The translations under genes were made by a program, and so were the position numbers. From Bacteroidales bacterium (GTDB lineage: Bacteria > Bacteroidota > Bacteroidia > Bacteroidales > ML635J-15), in contig JAFZWY010000008.1 of the NCBI GenBank assembly GCA_017617125.1, positions 184,043 through 248,042 of the forward strand: 64,000 nt of DNA. Direction: 5' to 3'. Numbering within the stretch: position 1 is the first letter of the stretch; each line of letters begins with the position of its first letter. Of this stretch, positions 53,710 to 62,856 are shown one piece after another. A model generated the notes under the pieces. That model worked only from the letters and a program-made list of their open reading frames with translations, was not told the DNA's origin and did not search any database.

Positions 53710-54564
53710 GTGGTAGATATAGATAAATATGCAGGATTTTGCTTTGGCGTTACCAAGGCGATAACTTCGGCGGAAAACGAACTGTCGGAGTTCGGTTCTG
53801 CATCTTGTCTCGGAAAAATCGTCCACAACCAGAAGGAGGAAATCCGTCTCGAAAAACTTGGGCTTCGTACGATTGACAAGAACGAGATGTTTGCCAATCC
53901 ACCGTCGCGGATGCTGATACGCGCTCATGGCGAACCGCCTTCAACATACAACGAAGCAAAACGACTCGGAATTGAGATAATTGACGAAACTTGTCCCGTT
54001 GTGCTTAAACTACAAGGACTTATAGCCAAAACATATAGAGAGAATCCAGATCGCACTATTGTCATATTTGGCAAGAAAGGACACGCCGAAGTCAATGGGC
54101 TTGTCGGACAAACCGATGGCAAGGCAATTGTCGTGTCGTCGTTGGAAGAGGCCGAAAAACTGAATATCAATGGTAAAATTGTGCTTTTTTCGCAGACAAC
54201 CGCTGATTTCCAGATGTATGGACAAGTTGCAGAGATCCTGAAAAACAGGCATTCAGATGTAGAAGTTCACGAAACAGTCTGCGGTAGCGTAAAGAATAGA
54301 GTTCCGCGGCTTAAGGAGTTTTGTGCCAACTACGATGTTGTAATTTTTGTCAGCGACGAGGCAAGTTCAAACGGCCGAATGCTATATGAAGTGTGCCGTG
54401 CAACTAACAGCAGGTCGTATTTTGTCATTGATGCCGATGATTTGCAGGCGGAATGGTTTGAAGGAGTATCATCGGTGGGTATAAGTGGTGCTACCTCTAC
54501 GCCGTCGTGGCTTCTCGAGGATGTAAGAAGCAAATGTTGTAAAATAATGGGAGATAAGATATGA
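53710..54564 (+). CDS. ispH: 4-hydroxy-3-methylbut-2-enyl diphosphate reductase
   Basis: Last step of the MEP pathway, a [4Fe-4S] enzyme giving IPP and DMAPP. 284 residues; iron-sulfur cysteines C11 (GFCFGV), C95 (DETCPV) and C191 (TVCGSV), with H72 (RAHGEPP) and the E-containing SGATSTPSWLLEDV end. An in-frame stop lies at 53704-53706, so the only start is the GTG at 53710. Overlaps cdd by ATGA. Confidence 0.95.
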   Translation: MVDIDKYAGFCFGVTKAITSAENELSEFGSASCLGKIVHNQKEEIRLEKLGLRTIDKNEMFANPPSRMLIRAHGEPPSTYNEAKRLGIEIIDETCPVVLKLQGLIAKTYRENPDRTIVIFGKKGHAEVNGLVGQTDGKAIVVSSLEEAEKLNINGKIVLFSQTTADFQMYGQVAEILKNRHSDVEVHETVCGSVKNRVPRLKEFCANYDVVIFVSDEASSNGRMLYEVCRATNSRSYFVIDADDLQAEWFEGVSSVGISGATSTPSWLLEDVRSKCCKIMGDKI

Positions 54565-55043
54565 AAACCAGTGAGTTGAAAATATGTTATAAGGTCCGTA
54601 GCCATTCGGAGTTGTCGTTCGATGAGCAGGTTTTGCTAAAGTCGGCAAGCGAGGCTGCAATTAAGGCATACGCACCGTATTCGCATTTTAGGGTTGGGGC
54701 GGCTGTGAAACTTGCAAATGGAGAAATCCTTAGCGGGTGCAATCAGGAAAATGCCGCGTATCCTTCTGGATTATGTGCGGAGCGAGTGACTGTATTTTAT
54801 GCCAATGCAATATATCCCGATATTGCTGTCGAAACGCTTCTTATAACGGTGCTTGATGAAAATGGCGATTATCGCAGCAGAGCTATTCCCCCATGCGGAG
54901 CTTGCCGACAGGTGCTCACCGAGACCGAAAGCCGCCAAAAAAGTCCGATGCGGGTTTTGCTGGTCGGCAAGGACGAGGTGCTGGAATTCGATTCGGCATC
55001 AGATTTGCTACCTTTTATTTTTACTAGTAACGAATTATTGTAA
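54561..55043 (+). CDS. cdd: Cytidine deaminase
   Basis: Zinc enzyme of pyrimidine salvage, 160 residues. SHFRVGAAVKL (41-51), zinc ligand and proton shuttle C72-A-E74, and PCGAC with C112/C115. Coupled by overlaps on both sides: ATGA with ispH and TAATG with the next gene. Confidence 0.95.
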   Translation: MKTSELKICYKVRSHSELSFDEQVLLKSASEAAIKAYAPYSHFRVGAAVKLANGEILSGCNQENAAYPSGLCAERVTVFYANAIYPDIAVETLLITVLDENGDYRSRAIPPCGACRQVLTETESRQKSPMRVLLVGKDEVLEFDSASDLLPFIFTSNELL

Positions 55044-56092
55044 TGATTATGGATAAGATTAGATTGTTTATTGCTAATGTGTTGATTTTGTTTGGTCTTG
55101 TAACCTCAGTAAGCGCACAGAAAGAATGTCCCGAAGAGTGGCAGGCTTTTACAACAGAAAAGTATTTTTCGTATATGCAGCCTGGTGAAAATGAAGAAAT
55201 AAAGCCGGAAGATGATTTTTTGTCAGGATTGGAAAAAAATGCAGTCAATCATCTTTTGAAAAGCGTAAAGGTTGCAGTTCATAACTATGTCGCATTGCAG
55301 ACGTTGAGAATTGACGAGGATGCTGTTGTTAGCTATCTCGAAGAAAATGGATATGATTCTAATGTGGGTTCAAAGATAATCGAGAAGAAGAGGTTTTACA
55401 ACAATTATACCCATCACGGATGTGCAATTGCGTATATTGAGAAGGATGCCGCCAGTAAAATGTACTGCGACAATATCTCTTCCTCGCAGAAGCTTATAAC
55501 CGATGCTTTGGCAAAGGCAAAGGCCCATATTGCTGCCGGTTATAACGATAGCGCAAGATTAGATCTTGAGCCTATAATACCGAAACTGAAAAGCAATTCG
55601 AGCAAGCTTATCCTTCTGAGGGTTTTCAATTACAACCAGGAAACCATAGATGCATTGCGCGAAAAGCACATGCAGTGCATAATAGAACTTAAGGATTGTT
55701 TTAAGACTATTGGTCCGAAGATTATGGTTGCTGTAGAGTATAGCGCCGATGTGTTTGGAACACCCTACTGGGATATGCAGGAAAACATCAAGGACTGGCT
55801 CGCAACACGCGGTTATGGCTATACTACCGACAAGACCAAGGCAAGCTGGACGATTGTAATAAGGGCCACATCAAGAAAATACAACACCATGTCGAATGGT
55901 ACGCAGACAACCTATTATTCGTATGTTGATGCAAACCTTACTCTTCAGAAAAATTCCGACGATAAGCCTGTATACGACAACAAGTTGTCGATAAAGGGAA
56001 GTTTCCTGAAGAGCTACAACGAGGCCGCCTACGCTGCATATAGGGACCTTGAGAACAAGTTGCTGAAGATTCTGGAGGATAACATTAAGTAG
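55043..56092 (+). CDS. Secreted unknown protein
   Basis: 349 residues with a signal peptide (IRLFIANVLILFGLVTSVSA). N-terminal ~80-130 resembles the LPP20/flagellar-assembly-type fold in pattern only (AVNHLLKSVKVAVHNYVALQT). C-terminal ~235-345 has VAVEYSADVFGTPYWDMQENIKDWLATRGYGY and alternating strands (TYYSYVDANLTLQK). No family recognised. TAATG overlap with cdd shows cotranscription, but a role in nucleotide salvage is unlikely. Confidence 0.78.
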   Translation: MIMDKIRLFIANVLILFGLVTSVSAQKECPEEWQAFTTEKYFSYMQPGENEEIKPEDDFLSGLEKNAVNHLLKSVKVAVHNYVALQTLRIDEDAVVSYLEENGYDSNVGSKIIEKKRFYNNYTHHGCAIAYIEKDAASKMYCDNISSSQKLITDALAKAKAHIAAGYNDSARLDLEPIIPKLKSNSSKLILLRVFNYNQETIDALREKHMQCIIELKDCFKTIGPKIMVAVEYSADVFGTPYWDMQENIKDWLATRGYGYTTDKTKASWTIVIRATSRKYNTMSNGTQTTYYSYVDANLTLQKNSDDKPVYDNKLSIKGSFLKSYNEAAYAAYRDLENKLLKILEDNIK

Positions 56093-56109
56093 TATAGTCT
56101 GTTTTTCCG

Positions 56110-57312
56110 ATGAGGATTCTGGTCGTTGCCAATAAAATGCCTTATCCCGCCAAGGATGGGGGGACAATCGCTACGCTTTCGCTTGCACGTTCGTTACGCA
56201 AGTGCGGATGCGATGTCGACTTGCTGGCAATGAATACACCTAAGCATTTCTGTAAAGTTGAGGATATCCCGGCAGAAATATCATCGGAAATCAACTTTTT
56301 CACCGTTGAGGTTGATACTGCAATCAAGGCGACAAAAGCATTGCGTAATTTGCTTTTCTCGTCGATGCCATACAATGCCGAAAGGTTTGTAAGCAAGGCT
56401 TTTGAAGAAAAGTTGCGTAGTTTGCTTTCCGAAAAACAATACGATGTGATTCAGCTCGAAGGCTTGTATCTTTGTCCCTACATAGAGACGATTCGGAAAT
56501 ATTCGTCGGCAAAAATCGCTTTGCGGGCTCACAATGTTGAGCACGAAATATGGCAGCGTATGGTCGAAAACGAAAAATCGCTACCTAAACGATTGTACAA
56601 GCGCATAATTGCAAGACGCATGCGTAGGTTCGAGTTGTCGTGCATCAATTCATACGATTTGCTTGTGCCAATAACCGAACGCGATGCCGATTTCTTTTCG
56701 CAGAATGGAAATGCAAAGCCTATGCATGTAGTCCCACTAGGACTCGAACCTAAGTCCCCGTTGTTTTCAATAGACAGCTCAACGGGAGAATTCCCCAGTT
56801 TTTCGTTCTTGGGTGCTCTCGACTGGCAGCCAAACATCGAAGGATTGGAGTGGTTTGTGCAGAATGTCTGGAGTGAGTATCGTATTAGGCATAGTGGGGT
56901 GAAATTCCGAGTCGCGGGGCGAAATGCTGATGATAGATTCGTTAGATTCTTGATTTCCAACGGTATCGATTATCATGGCGAATTGGGAAATGTGGCGGAT
57001 TTTTATGCTTCGGGGACGATTTTCGTTGTGCCTCTGATGTCGGGAAGCGGAATGAGAGTGAAAGTTGTGGAGGCTATGGCAGCTGGCAGGGCTGTAATTA
57101 CAACTACGATAGGAACCGAAGGCATTGCAACCGAGAATGGCAAGAATATACTCATTGCCGATGAGGCATCAAAGTTTATCGAATGCATGGAAAAGATAGC
57201 CGGTAATCGTGCTTTGTTCGATGATATTTCTGCAAATGCAAGGCGCTTTATTAGAGAAAATTACGATAATGATATGATAGCCCAAGGCTTGCGAGACTTC
57301 TATTCAATCTAA
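56110..57312 (+). CDS. GT4-type glycosyltransferase (first of pair)
   Basis: 400 residues, GT-B fold. N-terminal MRILVVANKMPYPAKDGGTI, middle VHVVPLGLE, then SFSFLGALDWQPNIEGLEWF (~231-250), VPLMSGSGMRVKVVEAMAAGRAVI with the sugar-nucleotide-binding E (~310-333). Cytoplasmic or membrane-associated glycan transferase; donor unknown. A similar gene follows 54 bp downstream, and surface-glycan genes lie at 58-62 kb. Confidence 0.9.
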   Translation: MRILVVANKMPYPAKDGGTIATLSLARSLRKCGCDVDLLAMNTPKHFCKVEDIPAEISSEINFFTVEVDTAIKATKALRNLLFSSMPYNAERFVSKAFEEKLRSLLSEKQYDVIQLEGLYLCPYIETIRKYSSAKIALRAHNVEHEIWQRMVENEKSLPKRLYKRIIARRMRRFELSCINSYDLLVPITERDADFFSQNGNAKPMHVVPLGLEPKSPLFSIDSSTGEFPSFSFLGALDWQPNIEGLEWFVQNVWSEYRIRHSGVKFRVAGRNADDRFVRFLISNGIDYHGELGNVADFYASGTIFVVPLMSGSGMRVKVVEAMAAGRAVITTTIGTEGIATENGKNILIADEASKFIECMEKIAGNRALFDDISANARRFIRENYDNDMIAQGLRDFYSI

Positions 57313-57342
57313 AATCCTCAATTTAAAATCGTAAATATTTCT

Positions 57343-57350
57343 TACTTTTG
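57343..57350 (+). promoter_or_regulatory. -7 box of second glycosyltransferase gene
   Basis: TACTTTTG, 17 nt before the ATG, preceded by an AAATCGTAAAT repeat. Confidence 0.55.
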
Positions 57351-57366
57351 CATTCCAAATAAAGAT

Positions 57367-58542
57367 ATGAAGATATTGGCGTTGTTGTCGAGAGTGCCTT
57401 TTCCGCTGGAAAAGGGTGATAAGCTCAGGGCTTACCACCAGTTGCGTGTGCTTTCGCAAAGCCATGAAATATATCTTGTAGCGCTCAGCGATGGCGACGT
57501 GCATCCTGAGGCTGTCGAGAAATTGTCGCAGTTCTGCAAGGAGGTTCATATAATCAAAATTGGGAAGGCCTCGGTGTTATGGAATTTGTTCCTGGCATTT
57601 TTTAAGGGTATTCCTATGCAATGCGGCTATTTTTATACCTCGAAGGCAAAACGTAAGTTCGATGCTATAGTCGAAAGGATAAAGCCCGACCATATTTACT
57701 GCCAGCTAGTTAGAGTTGTAGAGTATGTAAAAGACCTGAATATATCAAAAACGCTCGACTATCAGGATGTGCTGTCGAAAGGCATGGCGCGTAGGAGGGA
57801 TGTGGCTCCGTTTTATAGCCGACCGTTGTTTGCAATGGAATACCGTCGCTTGTGCAGGTACGAGAAAAAGGCAATGTCTATTTTCGACAACTGCACGATT
57901 ATTACGGCAGTAGATCGGGATTTGATTCCGCACGACGATAACAAAAACATACATGTAATACCCAATGGCGTTGATTTGGAGCAGTTTGCCAATGTTGATA
58001 CAAAAAAGGAATTCGACCTTATTTTTGCAGGCAATATGAATTATGCTCCCAATATCGATGCGGCCGAGTATCTTGTAAAACAGATTTTTCCGTTGGTACT
58101 CAAGGATTTCCCAAAGGCGAAATTGGTGCTTTGCGGTGCTACTCCTTCGGCTAGGGTTAGGGCTTTGGCTGCCGACAATGTCATTGTCACAGGTTGGGTC
58201 GATTCTATGGCCGAATATTATGCAAAGTCGCAGATTTTTATTGCTCCGATGAGGCTTGGCACTGGTTTGCAGAACAAGCTTCTCGAGGCCATGGCGACAC
58301 GTCTGCCATGCATAACATCGCAGCTTGCAGGCCGTCCTCTCGAAAAAGCAGAAGCCGGCAAGGATTTGCTGATATGCAATTCGCCGCAGGATTATGCCGA
58401 TGCCGTGAAAATGCTCATGACCGATGCCGAAAAGTACAGACAGTTGTCGGAAGCTGGATATGAGTTTGTCCGCCTGAATTACAACTGGGAAACGACAACG
58501 GAAAAGTTGAGCGAAATAATTTCAGAAACTAGGAAGAAATAG
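57367..58542 (+). CDS. GT4-type glycosyltransferase (second of pair)
   Basis: 391 residues, GT-B fold, related in layout to the preceding transferase. MKILALLSRVPFPLEKGDKL (1-20), IHVIPNGVDLEQF (~198-210), DLIFAGNMNYAPNIDAAEYL (~218-237), FIAPMRLGTGLQNKLLEAMATRLPCI (~296-321). PEP-CTERM/XrtA-associated glycosyltransferases show a similar N-terminus, but no exosortase genes are seen. Converges with the outer-membrane barrel genes. Confidence 0.9.
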   Translation: MKILALLSRVPFPLEKGDKLRAYHQLRVLSQSHEIYLVALSDGDVHPEAVEKLSQFCKEVHIIKIGKASVLWNLFLAFFKGIPMQCGYFYTSKAKRKFDAIVERIKPDHIYCQLVRVVEYVKDLNISKTLDYQDVLSKGMARRRDVAPFYSRPLFAMEYRRLCRYEKKAMSIFDNCTIITAVDRDLIPHDDNKNIHVIPNGVDLEQFANVDTKKEFDLIFAGNMNYAPNIDAAEYLVKQIFPLVLKDFPKAKLVLCGATPSARVRALAADNVIVTGWVDSMAEYYAKSQIFIAPMRLGTGLQNKLLEAMATRLPCITSQLAGRPLEKAEAGKDLLICNSPQDYADAVKMLMTDAEKYRQLSEAGYEFVRLNYNWETTTEKLSEIISETRKK

Positions 58543-58553
58543 GCTTGTTCGTC

Positions 58554-60170
58554 TTATTTTATCAGCCTTGATCTTACTCCGACACACACTCCCAGATATT
58601 TGTCTTTACGCAACTCGTTGCTGTTGTAGCGCATAGCAATTTCGGCAAATACCGACAAAGCCTTGTTCTTGAGCGGATAATATGCAATGTCGAATTTCAC
58701 AGTTGCAACATTTGTGCGGATTCCCTGCAGTAGTACGTTGTAGTAGCTTGAAACAGGAATATTGTTCTGGCTCGGCATGTAGGCGTCCATCGAAGGGTAG
58801 AATACATTTTGTCCGAAGTGCGAATTGAATGATGAGTCGCAACCAACTATTGCATACGACATTTCTAAAGCACATTCTATAATATCGTTGAAATAGCTGA
58901 TGCCGCCCAATGCTTCCACGAAATTTGCGCCGAGCGGATGTGCAAGAGGCTTTAGCTCGTGCGTGTAGGTAAGTTCCTGCTGGCTATGTGAGTAAACATA
59001 CGGACGCACAATGTTTCCCTCGACAAAGCAATCCAAACCCTTGACCTTGAACATATCGAAGAACTTAATTCCGCCTTGGATGCCCCACTTGTTGGCGAAC
59101 CATCCGTATTGACTTGTATATGAGCTGCTAAGCCTGTGCTTTATGTCGTTCATCAGTTGTCCAACAATCACATCGTCGAGAATAAATTGTCCGTAGATGC
59201 AATTTTTCTGGCTGAACGATACCTTTATGTTCATACCCATAAGTGCGTTCTCGTTGCTTCCCATCGAAAATTCCACTGGACGGAAGAAAATCACAGGGTT
59301 GAAATATTCGAAAGAAAGGAATCGGCTTGACATTACCGACTCGAACAGACCGACATTAACATGTTTGCCGATGCGGCAGTCGAGGTAATGTGTGGCGTTG
59401 AACTTGCGCGAATCCCAGTGTGATATGGCATTCATATACGGATAATCGGGATCGTATATGAATCTTACATTTGGAAGATAGCCAAGCACCGACCACATGC
59501 ACGAATATTTGAAATTAAGGAACTCGCTTTCTACTTTCAGGTATGGATAGTTTCCGCAGATGTCCGACTGCAGCAAAGAGCGTCGTCCGTCGCCGTAGAA
59601 GTGTTTGCCGTTACCAATTTCCACACTGAAAAATTCAACAGGCGTATAGTTTATGTTGAAGGTCTGCTCCATAAAGAAACCTCTTGCTAAGTTTTTGTCG
59701 TTGTAGAAATCCCAGATTTTGTCGAAATTGTATGGTTTGAGTTCTGCGAGTTGTTCATGTAGGGAAACTCTTTTCTTATATCCGTATGTTTCGGTAAGCA
59801 TATAGTTGATATTCAGCTTGCCTTTGAGCGAAAAGTCGATGATGGCTCCTGCTGTTTCTGCAATGCGGAAGTCGTTCTTTCTGGCGAAGTTGTACGAACC
59901 ACCCAGTTCATATACTGGCTGTATGTTGAGGTAAATGTTGTCATTTTGCAGTTTGTATGCCACAAAGTCGCTCATCGGGACAATCGAATCCGAAATTTCG
60001 GTCTGCGGTGTGGTTCTGTACGGTTTCATCGACGAGTGCGTGGTCGAAAATTTGCCGTTTGCCGACTTTTCTATGTCGCGTGCAATGCGGAAGTCGCGTA
60101 CCTGCAGGTTCTGTGCGAAGGCTGTTACCGACGCGAGAATTATGATTGATATTAATGCTATGCGTTTCAT
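58554..60170 (-). CDS. Outer-membrane beta-barrel, Wzi/RemB-like (second of pair)
   Basis: 538 residues with a signal peptide (MKRIALISIIILASVTAFA). Alternating amphipathic strands throughout, ending in the barrel-like LGVCVGVRSRLIK. Segments FSVEIGNGKHFYGDGRRSLL and FEYFNPVIFFRPVEF match the capsule-assembly Wzi and gliding-protein RemB pattern (GNGKHFxGDGxRSLLLS). RemB has been linked to motility on surfaces, Wzi to capsule anchoring. Cotranscribed with the paralogous gene 12 bp upstream. Confidence 0.82.
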   Translation of the reverse strand: MKRIALISIIILASVTAFAQNLQVRDFRIARDIEKSANGKFSTTHSSMKPYRTTPQTEISDSIVPMSDFVAYKLQNDNIYLNIQPVYELGGSYNFARKNDFRIAETAGAIIDFSLKGKLNINYMLTETYGYKKRVSLHEQLAELKPYNFDKIWDFYNDKNLARGFFMEQTFNINYTPVEFFSVEIGNGKHFYGDGRRSLLQSDICGNYPYLKVESEFLNFKYSCMWSVLGYLPNVRFIYDPDYPYMNAISHWDSRKFNATHYLDCRIGKHVNVGLFESVMSSRFLSFEYFNPVIFFRPVEFSMGSNENALMGMNIKVSFSQKNCIYGQFILDDVIVGQLMNDIKHRLSSSYTSQYGWFANKWGIQGGIKFFDMFKVKGLDCFVEGNIVRPYVYSHSQQELTYTHELKPLAHPLGANFVEALGGISYFNDIIECALEMSYAIVGCDSSFNSHFGQNVFYPSMDAYMPSQNNIPVSSYYNVLLQGIRTNVATVKFDIAYYPLKNKALSVFAEIAMRYNSNELRKDKYLGVCVGVRSRLIK

Positions 60171-60182
60171 TTTGCGTCGATT

Positions 60183-61772
60183 TTAATAGTTGTTCCTTAA
60201 TGCTGTCCTGAATCCAATGCTGAAGTAGTAGTCGAGAGGTTTGTCTGCGAGGCTGTACATCGATATTCCTGCAAACCACTGCATTCGGTTCACGGGGTTC
60301 ATCTCGTAGATGAACTGGAAGTCGAACTGGTCGCGAGGGATTGGGTATATGTGTGGTAGGTAAAATCCGCTGTTGGAAGTAATAGGTCGTGGCATAACAA
60401 TATATTTTGCCATCAGCTTGAATTGCTTTATCTGGTACGAAAGCGCTGCGGTAAAATTGCAGCCAAGTATCTGTTTTCCAATCGGAATGGTCAATGGCTG
60501 TCCGTAGTTTGTGTTTATGTAGTAAATGCTGTTGAAGTCGTAAAGTTTGTCTTTGTCAATATCATCGGCATCATAGTAGCGCATGGCACTGACTGGCTGT
60601 GTCGTAAAGTTGCATTCTGCTTGCAGGAAAAGCCCCTTTGCACCGAACAGATTGTGGTTCTTGTAGCCGATTTGTGCGTCTATTCCGATTTGTCCGCAGG
60701 AAAAATATGTAGTATCGGAGCCATTGTCACGTAATCCTAGATACTTGTTGCAGAATACTGCGTATTGCATATAGAAAATTCCAACTTTCGGATTTTCGTA
60801 CATTATGTTTGTTCCTAGTTTTGTATTGGTATTGTCAGCGAAAAATGGGTATACAATTCTCACCACTGGAACTCCCCGAGCAAGTCCACCCCAGATGTCG
60901 GTTTTGCGATGGTCGATTACACTCTGCTCGAAGAAGGTAAACTGCCAGCCGTTCTGCGGATTGTAGATAAACATGTTGTATGTGGCTACGCGACTGACTT
61001 TTTGCGCTGTTTCTACGTTTGTATCGTATCCTGCAAATTGCATCATGCGCGTGACGAGGTTCACGTATTCCCATTTTCCGAACTTTACGCTTGTCTTAAC
61101 ATACGGCATTGGCGCTGCATAGTCGGAAAGTATCATCGAGTGCATTCCGTCGCCGATGAAAAGGCGGTCGTAGCCGAGTGTGAAGTTGAGGCATTTTATT
61201 GGACGGAACGAGACGTTTCCGTAGGCGTTGGCGTAGTCGAATTCCGAATAGCCGTTGAGCTTCTTTACACGGGCATATCCTGGAATATTGCCCTTTATTT
61301 TGTAAACATCCTCAATATATGCAGGAAGAACTGCTTGATTTTCGTAGAAACTTGTGTTCAGGTAAACGTATTCGCTCAGTTTTGCCTGCACTAATACACC
61401 GCGCGTGTTGGTATATCCGTTGACCGCTGTAATGTTCGAAGGGTCGGATAGGTTGTTTAGGCGGTTGTAGCGGAAGTCGAATACCGGGTCGATATAGACC
61501 TTGTACTTTTCGTTGCCTATAATAAATAGGTGCTCGTGGAACAGCTTGCGGACGAACCAGTTTTTCTCGACTTTGTCGTTCTTTGGAAAGATAAGGCTGT
61601 CGTAAACTTCGTTTTCGACGCCGGTCGTAGGTCTTATGGCGGTGTTAACGCCTTTGAAATATATGTCGGCATCGCGCATGTTTTGCAGGTGACCAATGGT
61701 GAAGTCGTCCTGCGCAAGAGCGATGCTGGCAATCGTTATTGAGATTAAGTATAGTAATGTTTTCTTTAGCAT
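60183..61772 (-). CDS. Outer-membrane beta-barrel, Wzi/RemB-like (first of pair)
   Basis: 529 residues from MLKKTLLYLISITIASIALA (signal peptide); a start seven codons earlier is less typical. Strand-rich barrel; LNFTLGYDRLFIGDGMHSMILSDYA (~200-225) corresponds to the GxGxHFxGDGxRSLLLS segment of the paralogue, with divergence from the GDG onward. Ends YYFSIGFRTALRNNY with a terminal aromatic as in many barrels. The tandem duplication and the divergent sugar-transferase gene point to a surface polysaccharide role. Confidence 0.82.
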   Translation of the reverse strand: MLKKTLLYLISITIASIALAQDDFTIGHLQNMRDADIYFKGVNTAIRPTTGVENEVYDSLIFPKNDKVEKNWFVRKLFHEHLFIIGNEKYKVYIDPVFDFRYNRLNNLSDPSNITAVNGYTNTRGVLVQAKLSEYVYLNTSFYENQAVLPAYIEDVYKIKGNIPGYARVKKLNGYSEFDYANAYGNVSFRPIKCLNFTLGYDRLFIGDGMHSMILSDYAAPMPYVKTSVKFGKWEYVNLVTRMMQFAGYDTNVETAQKVSRVATYNMFIYNPQNGWQFTFFEQSVIDHRKTDIWGGLARGVPVVRIVYPFFADNTNTKLGTNIMYENPKVGIFYMQYAVFCNKYLGLRDNGSDTTYFSCGQIGIDAQIGYKNHNLFGAKGLFLQAECNFTTQPVSAMRYYDADDIDKDKLYDFNSIYYINTNYGQPLTIPIGKQILGCNFTAALSYQIKQFKLMAKYIVMPRPITSNSGFYLPHIYPIPRDQFDFQFIYEMNPVNRMQWFAGISMYSLADKPLDYYFSIGFRTALRNNY

Positions 61773-61836
61773 CTTTTTGTGAAATTTGGGCAAATTTAAG
61801 AAAAAAAAATACCCGACAGTTTATATGGCGCTTTTT

Positions 61837-61868
61837 TTTGAAATTGTTGCTGATACTTATTATTTTTG
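61837..61868 (+). promoter_or_regulatory. Promoter of sugar transferase gene
   Basis: TTTG (61837-61840), 20 bp, TATTTTTG (61861-61868). It places the start at the GTG at 61889. Confidence 0.7.
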
Positions 61869-61888
61869 CAAAAACAAATTTACAAATA

Positions 61889-62479
61889 GTGCTCAAACGT
61901 ACATTCGACATATTCTGTTCTTTTCTCGGGCTGATTATATTGTCGCCCTTGTTCATTATTGTGGCAATATTGGTGGCAACGACTTCGCCGGGCGGAGTTT
62001 TCTATCGCCAGGTCAGGGTGGGAAAGAACTTTTGCAACTTCAAGATTCTGAAGTTTCGCTCCATGCGTCCCGATTCCGACAAAAAGGGGTTGCTCACTGT
62101 TGGTTCCAAAGATAACCGCGTGACCAAAGTCGGCTATTTTATCCGCAAGTACAAGATTGACGAATTGCCGCAGCTTATTAATGTTTTTGTCGGCGATATG
62201 AGTTTTGTCGGTCCGCGTCCCGAGGTGCCAAAGTATGTCGAGATGTACAACGACGAGCAGCGCAAGGTTTTGTCGGTTCGTCCGGGCATTACCGACTATG
62301 CTTCGATAGAATATCGCAACGAAAACGACATTCTTGCCAAATCCGACAACCCCGAGCAAACATACATCGATGAAGTTATGCCTGCAAAGCTGAAACTTAA
62401 CTTGCAGTATATCAATGATATGTCGTTGTGGGTAGATATAAAAATAATTTTTAAAACATTTTTTAAAATTTTTGATTGA
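61889..62479 (+). CDS. Priming sugar transferase (undecaprenyl-phosphate hexose-1-P transferase)
   Basis: 196 residues, single-domain bacterial sugar transferase of the short type. MLKRTFDIFCSFLGLIILSP with the membrane hairpin, PGGVFYRQVRVGKN, FKILKFRSMRPDSD, RKYKIDELPQLINVFVGDMSFVGPRPE and VRPGITDYASI, i.e. the intact catalytic D-E and PRP motifs. It loads the first sugar on the lipid carrier at the inner membrane. A longer frame exists to 61739, but the promoter and family length favour GTG at 61889. Confidence 0.93.
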   Translation: MLKRTFDIFCSFLGLIILSPLFIIVAILVATTSPGGVFYRQVRVGKNFCNFKILKFRSMRPDSDKKGLLTVGSKDNRVTKVGYFIRKYKIDELPQLINVFVGDMSFVGPRPEVPKYVEMYNDEQRKVLSVRPGITDYASIEYRNENDILAKSDNPEQTYIDEVMPAKLKLNLQYINDMSLWVDIKIIFKTFFKIFD

Positions 62480-62497
62480 AGATTGAAAAAAATGTAG

Positions 62498-62505
62498 TAC
62501 TTTTG
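62498..62505 (+). promoter_or_regulatory. -7 box of tRNA-Gln
   Basis: TACTTTTG, 10 nt before the tRNA. Confidence 0.55.
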
Positions 62506-62515
62506 CGGTCGCAAT

Positions 62516-62586
62516 TGCCCAATGGTGTAATGGTAGCATTCCAGATTCTGGCTCTGACAGTTCGGGTTCGAGTCCTGATTGGGCAA
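62516..62586 (+). tRNA. tRNA-Gln (anticodon CTG)
   Basis: Acceptor TGCCCAA/TTGGGCA, anticodon loop TTCTGGC with anticodon CTG, T arm TCGGG-TTCGAGT-CCTGA, discriminator A; no CCA encoded. The outermost anticodon-stem pair is C-A, a slight oddity. Confidence 0.9.
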
Positions 62587-62856
62587 CTGGATATAAATCG
62601 CAAGCATCTAAAAGTCAGGTGCTTGCGATTTTTGTTTTGGTAAATCGCACCACAATCGCACCACGGATTTCGATGAATTTTTTTTATGATATGAAACGCA
62701 ATGAATAAAAAAAGCCAGCCACAACAGCGGCTGACTTCTGATATTAACTCGTTGAAATATTGATTCAACTGCGCAAAGATAATAAAAAAGCCACTCAAAA
62801 AATGAGCGGCTGCAAAAAACAAAATAATTTATGGCCGAGATGCAAATTACCTGACA
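62587..62856. other. Spacer between tRNA-Gln and DUF6266 gene
   Basis: No gene seen in 270 bp. Holds the tRNA terminator and AATCGCACCAC twice in tandem (62642-62664 region), 55 bp after the tRNA, then AT-rich sequence. Confidence 0.6.
62595..62636 (+). terminator. tRNA-Gln terminator
   Basis: Perfect 12-bp arms AAATCGCAAGCA and TGCTTGCGATTT, then TTTGTTTT. Confidence 0.8.

Noticed and set aside
61739..61888. Longer N-terminus for the sugar transferase
   Set aside because: Promoter boxes lie inside it and it overlaps the start of the divergent barrel gene.
62463..62822. Open frame across tRNA-Gln on the minus strand
   Set aside because: Spans a functional tRNA and its terminator; the product has no family similarity.
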